NCBI GenBank assembly: GCA_902514945.1
Contig: CABXSO010000001.1
Span: 21,175 to 85,174 of the forward strand
Direction: 5' to 3'
DNA from: an uncultured Pelagibacteraceae bacterium
GTDB lineage: Bacteria; Pseudomonadota; Alphaproteobacteria; Pelagibacterales; Pelagibacteraceae
Length of the DNA: 64,000 bases
Numbering within the stretch: position 1 is the stretch's first letter; every line of letters starts with the position of its first letter. The translations under genes and the position numbers were made by a program. Shown here piece after piece: positions 36,479-44,861 of this stretch. The notes beneath the pieces were generated by a model. It was not told the DNA's origin, made no database searches, and saw only the letters and a list, made by a program, of their open reading frames with translations.

Positions 36479-37082
36479 TAAAAAAAAATTCATTTATCTC
36501 ATTTCACCTACCAAAATTAATAAGCCATTCTACCAAGATTTATCTCAAGTTCTCAAACAAAAAAAAGTTAGTTTTTTTCAATTGAGGCTTAAAAAAGAAA
36601 GTTTAAAAAAAAAATTAATGATTGGTAAAAAAATTAGAAGAATTTGTAAAAAATTTAATGTCAAATTTCTTGTTAATGACGATGCTTTAATTGCCAAAAA
36701 ATTAAATGCAGATGGTTGCCACCTAGGTCAAAAAGACATGCATATTATTGAAGCTAGAAAGTTAATTGGTAATAAAATAATTGGTGTCACGTGTCATAAT
36801 TCTATAGAATTAGCAAAAGTTGCTGTAGAAAATAAAGCAGATTACATAGCCTTTGGGGCCTTTAATGACTCAAAAACAAAAAATATAAAATATAAAGCTT
36901 CTACTAATTTGATAAGAAAAGTAAAAAAAATCACAAAAATCCCTATTGTTGCCATAGGTGGTATTAATTCTAGTAATTATAGAAAACTTTTATTGAATAA
37001 GGCAAACTTTTTAGCTATTTCAGGCTACATTTGGAGTAATAAAAAACTAAAACCAATTGAAGCAATAAAAAAACTTAAATGA
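36468..37082 (+). CDS. thiE: Thiamine-phosphate synthase-like protein
   Basis: FFQLRLKK, FLVNDDALIAKKLNADGCHLGQKDM, IGVTCHNSIELA, ADYIAFGAF, IPIVAIGGINSSN. Confidence 0.82.
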   Translation: MRINKKKFIYLISPTKINKPFYQDLSQVLKQKKVSFFQLRLKKESLKKKLMIGKKIRRICKKFNVKFLVNDDALIAKKLNADGCHLGQKDMHIIEARKLIGNKIIGVTCHNSIELAKVAVENKADYIAFGAFNDSKTKNIKYKASTNLIRKVKKITKIPIVAIGGINSSNYRKLLLNKANFLAISGYIWSNKKLKPIEAIKKLK

Positions 37083-37639
37083 AAATTAATGCTGGAGAAA
37101 TAAGAGTGGGCATGTTGCTTGAATATAAAAATGATCTATGGCAAGTGCTCAAGACTCAACATGTTAAACCGGGTAAAGGTGGTGCCTTTGCACAAGTTGA
37201 AATGAAAAGTTTAAGCAAAAATACAAAATTAAATGAGAGATTTAGATCTAGCGAAAATGTGGAAAAAGCATCATTAGATGAAATAAACTATAATTATTTA
37301 TACGAAGACGAAAACTGTTACTTCTTTATTGAGCCTAAATCTTTTGAGCAAATTAATTTAAAAAAAGATATTATTGGGGAAAAAGGAAGGTTATTAACTG
37401 AAAATCTCGAGGTCAATGTTAGTTTTCATAATAACTTACCTATTTTTGTTGATTTACCAAATCAAGTAACATGTAAAATAAAAAACACTGATGTTGCATT
37501 AAAAGGCCAGACAGTTTCCTCCTCTTATAAACCAGCGACATTAGATAATGGTTTAAATATACAAGTGCCCCCTTTTATTGAGGCAGGGGATGAAATCATA
37601 ATAGATACACGTAAACTCGAATATATAAAAAAAATTTAG
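37079..37639 (+). CDS. efp: Elongation factor P
   Basis: RVGMLLEYKNDLWQVLKTQHVKPGKGGAFAQVEMK, NTDVALKGQTVSSSYKPATLDNGLNIQVPPFIEAGDEIIIDT. Confidence 0.98.
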   Translation: MKINAGEIRVGMLLEYKNDLWQVLKTQHVKPGKGGAFAQVEMKSLSKNTKLNERFRSSENVEKASLDEINYNYLYEDENCYFFIEPKSFEQINLKKDIIGEKGRLLTENLEVNVSFHNNLPIFVDLPNQVTCKIKNTDVALKGQTVSSSYKPATLDNGLNIQVPPFIEAGDEIIIDTRKLEYIKKI

Positions 37640-37643
37640 TTAT

Positions 37644-38384
37644 ATGAATTCAATATCTTCAAATTTAAATATAATGATTAAAGCTAGTGAAAAAGCCTCA
37701 AAAATTTTAATTAGAGATTTTGGAGAGATAGAAAAATTACAGGTTTCTAAAAAAAGTCCTTCAGATTTTGTAACAAACTCAGACCTAAAAGCAGAAAGAA
37801 TAATTATTGAAGAGTTAGAAAAAGCGAGACCAAATTTCTCTTTTATTAGCGAAGAAAACGGGATAAAAAAAAAGAAGGATACAAACAATATATGGATTAT
37901 TGATCCAATTGATGGAACAATCAACTTTTTACATGGAATTCCACATTTTGCAATTTCAATTGCTTTAAAATCAAATAATGAGATTGTTTCAGGTCTGATT
38001 TATGATCCCATAAAAGATGAAATGTTTTATGCTGAGAAAAATAATGGAACATTCCTAAATAACCAAAGAGTAAGAGTTTCTAAAAAAAATAATTTTGAAG
38101 ATTGTTTATTTGCAATTGGAGGAAAGTTAAATATTGAACCAAATTTTATTAATAGAAGATCAGGTAGTGCAGCACTTGATTTAGCATATGTCGCTGCTGG
38201 AAGATATGATGGCTACTTTCAAAAAAATCTCAACTTATGGGATATAGCAGCAGGAATAATTTTAGTCCAAGAGGCTGGTGGTATAATAGAGGATTTAAAC
38301 TTAGATAACTTAAAAAATGTAAATGTTATAGCTTCAAATCCAAACATTAGTGGAAAATTTAAAGAAAAAGTGGTGAACTTTTAA
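37644..38384 (+). CDS. suhB: Inositol monophosphatase family protein
   Basis: [43 protein letters not shown]. Confidence 0.93.
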   Translation: MNSISSNLNIMIKASEKASKILIRDFGEIEKLQVSKKSPSDFVTNSDLKAERIIIEELEKARPNFSFISEENGIKKKKDTNNIWIIDPIDGTINFLHGIPHFAISIALKSNNEIVSGLIYDPIKDEMFYAEKNNGTFLNNQRVRVSKKNNFEDCLFAIGGKLNIEPNFINRRSGSAALDLAYVAAGRYDGYFQKNLNLWDIAAGIILVQEAGGIIEDLNLDNLKNVNVIASNPNISGKFKEKVVNF

Positions 38385-38419
38385 TTGTTTTAAAAAAATC
38401 TTTTGTTATAAATCTCGAA

Positions 38420-38650
38420 ATGAAAAAAAATATACACCCTAAGTATCACAAAATTAAAGTTGAGATGACTGATGGTACTCAATTTGAAACAAGATCTACC
38501 TGGGGTGCGGAGGGCGATGTATTAAAATTAGAAATTGATCCAAAATCTCATTCTGCTTGGACTGGTGGAAAACAAAAACTTATGGATAAAGGTAGAATTA
38601 GTAAATTTAACAAAAAGTTTCAAAACTTTAAATCAGAAAACAAAAACTAG
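38420..38650 (+). CDS. rpmE: 50S ribosomal protein L31
   Basis: [50 protein letters not shown]. Confidence 0.96.
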   Translation: MKKNIHPKYHKIKVEMTDGTQFETRSTWGAEGDVLKLEIDPKSHSAWTGGKQKLMDKGRISKFNKKFQNFKSENKN

Positions 38651-39226
38651 ATGTCTGAAACTCCTTTAATGCCAATGGCAACCGCTGTCTGGCTAGTGGA
38701 AAACACAACACTGACTTTTAAACAAATTGCAAATTTTTGCAATATGCATGAGGTTGAAATTCAAGGTATAGCCGATGGTGAAGTTGCAAAGGGAATTAAA
38801 GCATATAATCCTATAATAGCAGGTCAACTATCAAGAGAAGAAATTGAACTATCTTCAAAGGATGAGAGTAGGCCTCTTAAAATAAAAAATACAGATGTTG
38901 AAATTTCAAATAATGAAAAAAAGATAAAAAAATATATTCCTCTTTCTAAAAGACAAGATAAACCAGATTCAGCTTTATGGCTAATAAAACAGCACAATTT
39001 TTTAAAAGATTCCCAAATTGCAAAATTGGTTGGAGTTACAAAGAATTCCGTTACTTCTATAAGAAATAAAAGTTACTGGAATTTTAATAATTTAAACCCT
39101 AAAGATCCAATTGCATTAAACTTATTTACACAAAAAGATTTGGTTGATGCAATTGAGAAGGCAGAAAGAAGAATTAAAAGAGAAAAAAAAGAAAAAGAAA
39201 AACTACAAAAACTCAACTCGAAGTGA
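38651..39226 (+). CDS. DUF1013 (TrcR-like) putative regulator
   Basis: MPMATAVWLVENTTLTFKQIANFCNMHEVEIQGIADGEVAKGIKAYNPI; typical DUF1013 N-terminus. Confidence 0.87.
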   Translation: MSETPLMPMATAVWLVENTTLTFKQIANFCNMHEVEIQGIADGEVAKGIKAYNPIIAGQLSREEIELSSKDESRPLKIKNTDVEISNNEKKIKKYIPLSKRQDKPDSALWLIKQHNFLKDSQIAKLVGVTKNSVTSIRNKSYWNFNNLNPKDPIALNLFTQKDLVDAIEKAERRIKREKKEKEKLQKLNSK

Positions 39227-39294
39227 TGAATAAATTAGATAGACATAGAATTTCAAAAATGATAACAAATCATTCTTTTGGAGGTAGTTATTAA
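39226..39294 (+). CDS. Putative 22-aa coupling/leader ORF upstream of rpsU
   Basis: ATG overlaps the DUF1013 stop (TGATG); MNKLDRHRISKMITNHSFGGSY*, stop TAA overlaps the candidate ATT start of rpsU; last codons contain GGAGGT. Confidence 0.35.
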   Translation: MNKLDRHRISKMITNHSFGGSY

Positions 39295-39484
39295 AATAGA
39301 GGTGAAAGACAATAATGTTGAACAAGCTTTGAGAGTTTTGAAAAGAAAACTTCAAAGAGATGGTTTTTTTAAAATAATTAAGCTTAAAAATAATTATGAA
39401 AAACCATCTGAGAAAAAAAAAAGAATTCTCCAAGAAAATATTAAACGAGTAAAAAAATTAAATAAGCTTAAAAACAGAATTTAA
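39290..39484 (+). CDS. rpsU: 30S ribosomal protein S21 (start codon uncertain: ATT 39290, or TTG 39278 per ORF track)
   Basis: EVKDNNVEQALRVLKRKLQRDGFFKIIKLKNNYEKPSEKKKR; GGAGGT ribosome-binding site at 39280-39285. Confidence 0.88.
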   Translation: MKIEVKDNNVEQALRVLKRKLQRDGFFKIIKLKNNYEKPSEKKKRILQENIKRVKKLNKLKNRI

Positions 39485-39490
39485 GTACAC

Positions 39491-39567
<77 letters not shown>

Positions 39568-39636
39568 ATTTTTTATGAAAAGAAATCAATCTCTAATAGC
39601 TAAACCCTTCAATAATTTACGCAAATAAAATTAAAA

Positions 39637-40845
39637 GTGTCTAAACTAACATTTTCGTTAATACTATTTTTTCCAATATTTCTAATTGCTGGAAATTTTT
39701 TAATAAATCTTTTTTATATTTCAGTTTCGATTTTATCTGTTTTAAATTTTCATCAAGAAAAAGATTTTTTCAGATCAAATATATTTTACCTGTTAATATT
39801 TTTTCTAATCTACTTATGTATAAATCTTATATTCAGCATTAATTTTTATAATTCTTATCCTAGAGTAATAAAATTTCTACTTATAATTTTGTTTGTGAAA
39901 GAAATCGTCAATTTTAATAATAAAGGAGAAATTTATATTGAAAGAATAATGAGATTTTGGTCTGTATTATTTTTTATTGTCACCATTGATGTAATATTTG
40001 AAATTATATTTGGATTTAATACTTTGGGATTTAAGTCCTACATGCCTGGTAGAATTGCGAGTTTTTTCGGTGATGAATTAGTAGTTGGCACTTTTTATCA
40101 TTTTTTTTCTTTGATGGTATTATCGTATTTAGTTAAAAACAAATATTCAAATTTTTTCATTATTTCTCTTATAATCTTAATTATTTGTATAAGCTTTATG
40201 ATTGGTGAAAGAGCAAACTTCATCAAATTATTTTTTTCAATTTTAATAATTTCTTTTCTTATCTTGGAAATTGGTTTTATAAAAAAAATTGGTATGACCT
40301 TTTTAACTTTTTTAATCGTAGGAGGAATTTTTTACTCAAATGATAACATTAAAAGTAGATATTATAATCAAATTGGTAATATTTATTCTGTTGATGGTTT
40401 TAAAAAATTTTTTAAAGAATCTCAATATGGGGCACATCAAAGCACTGCTTACCAAATATTCAAAGATAATACCTTACTTGGTGTAGGACTTAAGAACTTT
40501 AGAGAAGAGAGTAAAAAAAGTAAATACGAAAATCCAGATTACAAAAGGTCAAATCAAAGACAAGCAACTCACCCACATCAGATCCATCTTGAGCTTTTAT
40601 CTGAACTTGGATTAATTGGGTACATTTCTTTCTTAGTTATGATTATTTACTCAATTATAGTTTCAGCTAAAAATTATTTTAAAAAGAAAAATCCTTATCA
40701 ACTTTCAACCTTGATTTACATTATATCTTGCTTGATTCCAATAATACCTTCGGGAAGTATATTTTCGACCTTCTTTGGAGGACTCTTTTGGTTTAGTTTT
40801 GGTTTAATGATCAGCTTTAATAAAAATTTAAAGCTTAAAGTTTGA
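39637..40845 (+). CDS. O-antigen ligase/polymerase-like membrane protein
   Basis: Multi-TM ORF with a late loop containing GVGLKNFREESKK...THPHQIHLELLSELGLIGYISFL, typical of the Wzy_C/WaaL family. Confidence 0.85.
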   Translation: MSKLTFSLILFFPIFLIAGNFLINLFYISVSILSVLNFHQEKDFFRSNIFYLLIFFLIYLCINLIFSINFYNSYPRVIKFLLIILFVKEIVNFNNKGEIYIERIMRFWSVLFFIVTIDVIFEIIFGFNTLGFKSYMPGRIASFFGDELVVGTFYHFFSLMVLSYLVKNKYSNFFIISLIILIICISFMIGERANFIKLFFSILIISFLILEIGFIKKIGMTFLTFLIVGGIFYSNDNIKSRYYNQIGNIYSVDGFKKFFKESQYGAHQSTAYQIFKDNTLLGVGLKNFREESKKSKYENPDYKRSNQRQATHPHQIHLELLSELGLIGYISFLVMIIYSIIVSAKNYFKKKNPYQLSTLIYIISCLIPIIPSGSIFSTFFGGLFWFSFGLMISFNKNLKLKV

Positions 40846-41523
40846 TTTTTTACTATCCTTCAGAAAACTAGTTACAGTCTCTTTAGTAAGTTGATCAAAT
40901 GATTTTCCAAACTTTTCTATTTTCTCTATAATTTTCGGTGGAACAGTTATCAAATGACAACCTAATTGTTTTGCTTGTAAGTAATTATAGGGCTCTCTAA
41001 CACTTGCCCATAATATCCTAACATTTTTAAATCTTTTTGACATTGATATACTTTTTTTTAGCTCTGGCATTGGGTCTTTGCCTACGTCGCCAGCTCTACC
41101 GGCAAAAATTGAAATTATAGTTTTTGATTTTTTATTTAGACATTTTAAAATTTTTTTGGTTTGTGAAGAATTATAGACAGCAGTTATATTTAGCTTAATA
41201 TTTTTATAACTTAACTCTTTTATGAGTTTTCCTGTAAAACTTCCTTTGGAATTAATTATTGGAATTTTAACATAAACATTTTTACCCCAAGAATTAATTA
41301 TGAATGCCTGTCTTTTCATTGACATATAATCATCACCAAAGACTTCAAATGAAATTGGTTTTTTGCAAAATTTCAAAATTTCCTTAGAATAATTCTCATA
41401 ATTTTTTGCTCCTGCTTTTCTCATTAAGCTTGGATTAGTTGTAAAACCTTTAACAATAATTTTCTTATTAAATTTTTTAATTTGCTTAATATCTGCAATA
41501 TCACAGTAAATATTTGTAATCAT
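40828..41523 (-). CDS. Transaldolase/fructose-6-phosphate aldolase family protein
   Basis: DIADIKQIKKF, GFTTNPSLMRKAG, VYVKIPIINSKG, ISIFAGRAGDVG. Confidence 0.88.
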   Translation of the reverse strand: MITNIYCDIADIKQIKKFNKKIIVKGFTTNPSLMRKAGAKNYENYSKEILKFCKKPISFEVFGDDYMSMKRQAFIINSWGKNVYVKIPIINSKGSFTGKLIKELSYKNIKLNITAVYNSSQTKKILKCLNKKSKTIISIFAGRAGDVGKDPMPELKKSISMSKRFKNVRILWASVREPYNYLQAKQLGCHLITVPPKIIEKIEKFGKSFDQLTKETVTSFLKDSKKSNFKL

Positions 41524-41530
41524 AAAAAAT

Positions 41531-42925
41531 TTATAAATTTTTAGTAATATCTTCTGTCATTTTTTTTGCGTCGGCAAATAGCATGAGGGTATTCTCTCTA
41601 TAAAATAAATCATTATCTATTCCTGCATATCCTGGTGATAAACTTCTCTTTACAAATAAAACTGATTTACATTTTTCAACATCAAGAACAGGCATTCCAT
41701 AGATTGGACTTTGAGGATCAGTTTTCGCAACAGGATTCGTAACATCGTTTGCACCAATAACAAACGCAACATCGGCATTAGCAAAATCATTATTGATTTC
41801 TTCCAACTCGAAAACTTCATCGTACGGAACATTTGCCTCAGCTAATAAAACGTTCATGTGTCCAGGCATTCTTCCTGCTACAGGATGAATAGCATATGAG
41901 ACTTTAATTCCATTTTTTTTCAATGTATCAACCATCTCTCTTAATGCATGTTGAGCTTGAGCAACTGCCATTCCGTAACCAGGAACGATAATAACTGATG
42001 AGGCATTTTTCATTAAGAATGCTGCGTCATCTGCATTTCCACTTTTAACGGGTCTCTGTTCTTTATTTTTATTATTGGTCGACTGCTCTGAACCTCCCCA
42101 GCCTCCCAAAATAACATTAAAAAATGATCTATTCATTCCTTTACACATTATGTAAGAAAGAATTGCCCCCGATGATCCAACTAAAGCACCTGTAATTATT
42201 AAGGCTGTATTTTCTAAAGTAAAACCAATTCCTGCAGCAGCCCAACCTGAATAAGAATTTAACATCGAAATTACAACTGGCATGTCAGCACCTCCAATTG
42301 GAATAATTATTAAAAAACCAATTAAGAAAGAAATTGCAATTAAAATCCAAAACAACCTAGATGACTGTGCTGAACAAAGATAATAGGTTAGAATGAAAAT
42401 TGAAATTAATAGTAAGGCATTGAGTAAATGTTGTCCTTTAAAGGTTATTGGAGCTCCCGACATAATTCCTTGAAGTTTTAAAAAGGCAATAATGGATCCG
42501 GAAAAAGTTATTGCACCTACAGCTGCTCCAATTGCCATTTCTATTAAACTTGCAAGTTTAATATTACCTGGTGTGCCAAGATTAAACGCTTCTGGATTTA
42601 TAAATGCAGAAATTGCAACGAATACCGCAGCAAGTCCAACTAAGCTGTGAAAACCTGCTACTAATTCTGGCATTGCTGTCATTGGTATTTTATATGCAAT
42701 GAATGCTCCAATACTTCCACCAATAGCTAAAAAAATTAATACATAAACGAAACCTGATGAAAAATTCCCAACAGAAAGAAAAGTAACTGAAATTGCAATT
42801 ATCATTCCAATAATTCCAAATAAATTTCCTTGTCTAGAAGTTTCGGGTGAAGATAATCCTCTTAGAGCAAGAATAAACAACACGCCCGAAACAAGATATA
42901 AGATTGCAGAAAGATTAGCCGACAT
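41531..42925 (-). CDS. pntB: NAD(P) transhydrogenase subunit beta
   Basis: GGADMPVVISMLNSYSGWAAAGIGFTL, VIIVPGYGMAVAQAQHALREM, HPVAGRMPGHMNVLLAEANVPYDEVFELEEIN. Confidence 0.98.
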   Translation of the reverse strand: MSANLSAILYLVSGVLFILALRGLSSPETSRQGNLFGIIGMIIAISVTFLSVGNFSSGFVYVLIFLAIGGSIGAFIAYKIPMTAMPELVAGFHSLVGLAAVFVAISAFINPEAFNLGTPGNIKLASLIEMAIGAAVGAITFSGSIIAFLKLQGIMSGAPITFKGQHLLNALLLISIFILTYYLCSAQSSRLFWILIAISFLIGFLIIIPIGGADMPVVISMLNSYSGWAAAGIGFTLENTALIITGALVGSSGAILSYIMCKGMNRSFFNVILGGWGGSEQSTNNKNKEQRPVKSGNADDAAFLMKNASSVIIVPGYGMAVAQAQHALREMVDTLKKNGIKVSYAIHPVAGRMPGHMNVLLAEANVPYDEVFELEEINNDFANADVAFVIGANDVTNPVAKTDPQSPIYGMPVLDVEKCKSVLFVKRSLSPGYAGIDNDLFYRENTLMLFADAKKMTEDITKNL

Positions 42926-42927
42926 TA

Positions 42928-43236
42928 TTATTTATCTTTCTTTTTTTTTTTATACATAGCCAACATCCTTTGAGTAACAAGAAAGCCACCAAAAATATTA
43001 ACAGCAGCCAAAATAATTGCTAAGAAACCATAAATACTTGATGAGGTAAATACCGCGTTCTCACTACTGGATAAGGAGGCAATAATTGCCCCTACAATTA
43101 TTACAGATGAAATAGCATTAGTAACAGACATTAAGGGTGTATGTAGAGAAGGTGTAACACTCCACACTACATAATAACCTATAAATATTGATAATATAAA
43201 AATACTCAATCTAAATATAAAAGGATCAATTTCCAT
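42928..43236 (-). CDS. pntAB: NAD(P) transhydrogenase alpha subunit, membrane part
   Basis: IGYYVVWSVTPSLHTPLMSVTNAISSVIIVGA, GGFLVTQRMLAMY. Confidence 0.96.
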   Translation of the reverse strand: MEIDPFIFRLSIFILSIFIGYYVVWSVTPSLHTPLMSVTNAISSVIIVGAIIASLSSSENAVFTSSSIYGFLAIILAAVNIFGGFLVTQRMLAMYKKKKKDK

Positions 43237-43240
43237 TAGT

Positions 43241-44329
43241 TTATTTTATTAAAGTTTTCTCAATAATTTCATCTTCTAAATTTATGTTTAATTTTTTGTT
43301 CTCTTTGTCATATAAATTTGAAATAAAATTAAATACATTCTTAGCATATAAATTGGACGCAGATACTGGTAATTTATTCAATATATTTGCCTCACCTAAA
43401 ATTTTAACACCATTTTTATCAACAATTTTATTCACTTCTGTAAATACCGTGTTGCCTCCCTGTACCGCCGCTAAGTCATATATAATTGAGCCTTTTTGAA
43501 GATTTTCAAACATTTTTTCTTTAATTATTTTTGGTGCCTCTTTTCCAGGAATTAAAGCTGTACAAATTACAATGTCAATTTTTTTCAGGGTTTCAGATAA
43601 AAGATCTTCTTGTTTTTTTTTAAAATCTTCAGATGTTTCTTTCGCATATCCACCTTTAGTTTCAAGATTTTCCATGCCCTCTACCATTAAAAATTTTCCA
43701 CCTAAACTTTCAACTTGCTCTTTAGATGCTGCTCTTACATCTGTTGCAAATACTATTGCACCCATTCTCTTAGCTGTAGCAATTGCTTGCAATCCAGCCA
43801 CACCTGCGCCAACTACAAGTACTTTTGCAGCTGGTATTGTGCCAGCAGCAGTCATCATCATTGGAATTGCTCTTTCATAAAATTGGAAAGCTTCTATAAC
43901 TGCTTTGTAGCCTGCAAGATTAGCTTGTGACGAAAGTATATCCATAGATTGTGCTCTAGTAATTCTTGGTAACATTTCTAATGAAAAACAATTGATTTTT
44001 TTTGATTTTAAAGAGATTAATTTTTCTTTGTTGGAAAAAAAATCTAGTGAACCTATTAGTGTTTGATTTTCTTTTAAAAGTGAGAGCTTATGATCTGTGG
44101 GTATTCCTAATTGAATGATTATATTTGCATTATCAATTATCTCTTTTTCACTGTCTAAAATATTTACTCCAAGACTCTTATAATTATTATCATCAAAGCC
44201 AAGATGAGAACCATAATTGGGTGGCAAAAACAATTTAAAACCTAAATCAATATATTTTTTTATAATTTCAGGCGTTATCGCCAATCTTTTTTCAAATTCT
44301 TTATTTTCTAAAAGCGAGACTATATTCAT
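43241..44329 (-). CDS. pntAA: NAD(P) transhydrogenase alpha subunit, NAD-binding part
   Basis: ENKEFEKRLAITPEIIKKY, AQSMDILSSQANLAGYKAVIEA, KVLVVGAGVAGLQAIATAKRMGAIVFATDVR. Confidence 0.96.
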   Translation of the reverse strand: MNIVSLLENKEFEKRLAITPEIIKKYIDLGFKLFLPPNYGSHLGFDDNNYKSLGVNILDSEKEIIDNANIIIQLGIPTDHKLSLLKENQTLIGSLDFFSNKEKLISLKSKKINCFSLEMLPRITRAQSMDILSSQANLAGYKAVIEAFQFYERAIPMMMTAAGTIPAAKVLVVGAGVAGLQAIATAKRMGAIVFATDVRAASKEQVESLGGKFLMVEGMENLETKGGYAKETSEDFKKKQEDLLSETLKKIDIVICTALIPGKEAPKIIKEKMFENLQKGSIIYDLAAVQGGNTVFTEVNKIVDKNGVKILGEANILNKLPVSASNLYAKNVFNFISNLYDKENKKLNINLEDEIIEKTLIK

Positions 44330-44335
44330 CAGAGA

Positions 44336-44446
44336 CTATAAAAGAAAAATTGCCATAAGAACAAGAACCAAAATTACCGCAACTGATCCCCATAAAACAA
44401 ATTTGGTAAAGTTATCCCAGGTTTTTTTATGGTTCTCATTATCCAT
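44336..44446 (-). CDS. aa3-type cytochrome c oxidase subunit IV-like small membrane protein (36 aa; not in ORF track)
   Basis: Reverse complement reads MDNENHKKTWDNFTKFVLWGSVAVILVLVLMAIFLL*; resembles the bacterial aa3 CoxIV family. Confidence 0.75.
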   Translation of the reverse strand: MDNENHKKTWDNFTKFVLWGSVAVILVLVLMAIFLL

Positions 44447-44449
44447 AAA

Positions 44450-44575
44450 TTATTTTTGTCTAGCTTTGAATTTTGGGTTGATTTTATTAATAACATAGAC
44501 TCTTCCTCTTCGTCTTACTAACTTTGAGTTGAGATCCCTTTTTTTTACTGATTTAAGTGAGCTTTTAATCTTCAT
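44450..44575 (-). CDS. rpmJ: 50S ribosomal protein L36 (41 aa; not in ORF track)
   Basis: Reverse complement reads [41 protein letters not shown]. Confidence 0.94.
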   Translation of the reverse strand: MKIKSSLKSVKKRDLNSKLVRRRGRVYVINKINPKFKARQK

Positions 44576-44587
44576 AAATTAAATAAA

Positions 44588-44703
44588 TGCTGGCAACGAC
44601 CTACTCTTCCATATCTTAAGACAAAGTACCATCGGCGCTGAAAGGCTTGACTGCCGAGTTCGAAATGGGATCGGGTATAACACTTTCGCAATAGTTACCA
44701 GCA
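44588..44703 (-). rRNA. rrf: 5S ribosomal RNA
   Basis: Reverse complement TGCTGGTAACTATTGCGAAAGTGTTATACCCGATCCCATTTCGAACTCGGCAGTCAAGCCTTTCAGCGCCGATGGTACTTTGTCTTAAGATATGGAAGAGTAGGTCGTTGCCAGCA has the conserved 5S core. Confidence 0.95.
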
Positions 44704-44760
44704 AGCCCTTATATAATATTAGTAATGATTGTAAATATTAAATTTTTTAAAATGTATCAA

Positions 44761-44790
44761 AAAAAACCTCTAAAAAAGAGGTTTTTTTTT
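44761..44790. terminator. Bidirectional rho-independent terminator-like hairpin
   Basis: AAAAAACCTCTAAAAAAGAGGTTTTTTTTT: stem flanked by A-run and T-run, functional-looking on both strands. Confidence 0.75.
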
Positions 44791-44861
44791 GTTAATAATT
44801 AATTTTTTTATCACTATAATTTTATATTTAAATCTAAATATTTATTTATGAAAAAGAAACT

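Noticed and set aside
35880-37080. TPP riboswitch upstream of the thiE-like gene
   Set aside because: The gene overlaps the preceding aldolase by 11 bp, leaving no leader for a riboswitch
43572-43930. Plus-strand ORFs (102 and 71 aa) antisense to pntAA
   Set aside because: Opposite strand of conserved pntAA; no recognisable domain
44217-44498. 93-aa plus-strand ORF across the pntAA start and small-gene region
   Set aside because: Conflicts with the CoxIV-like gene and rpmJ, which are better supported
44761-44790. Hairpin considered as the 5S rRNA terminator
   Set aside because: It lies on the 5' side of the minus-strand 5S gene, so it cannot terminate 5S transcription; reported instead as a bidirectional boundary hairpin
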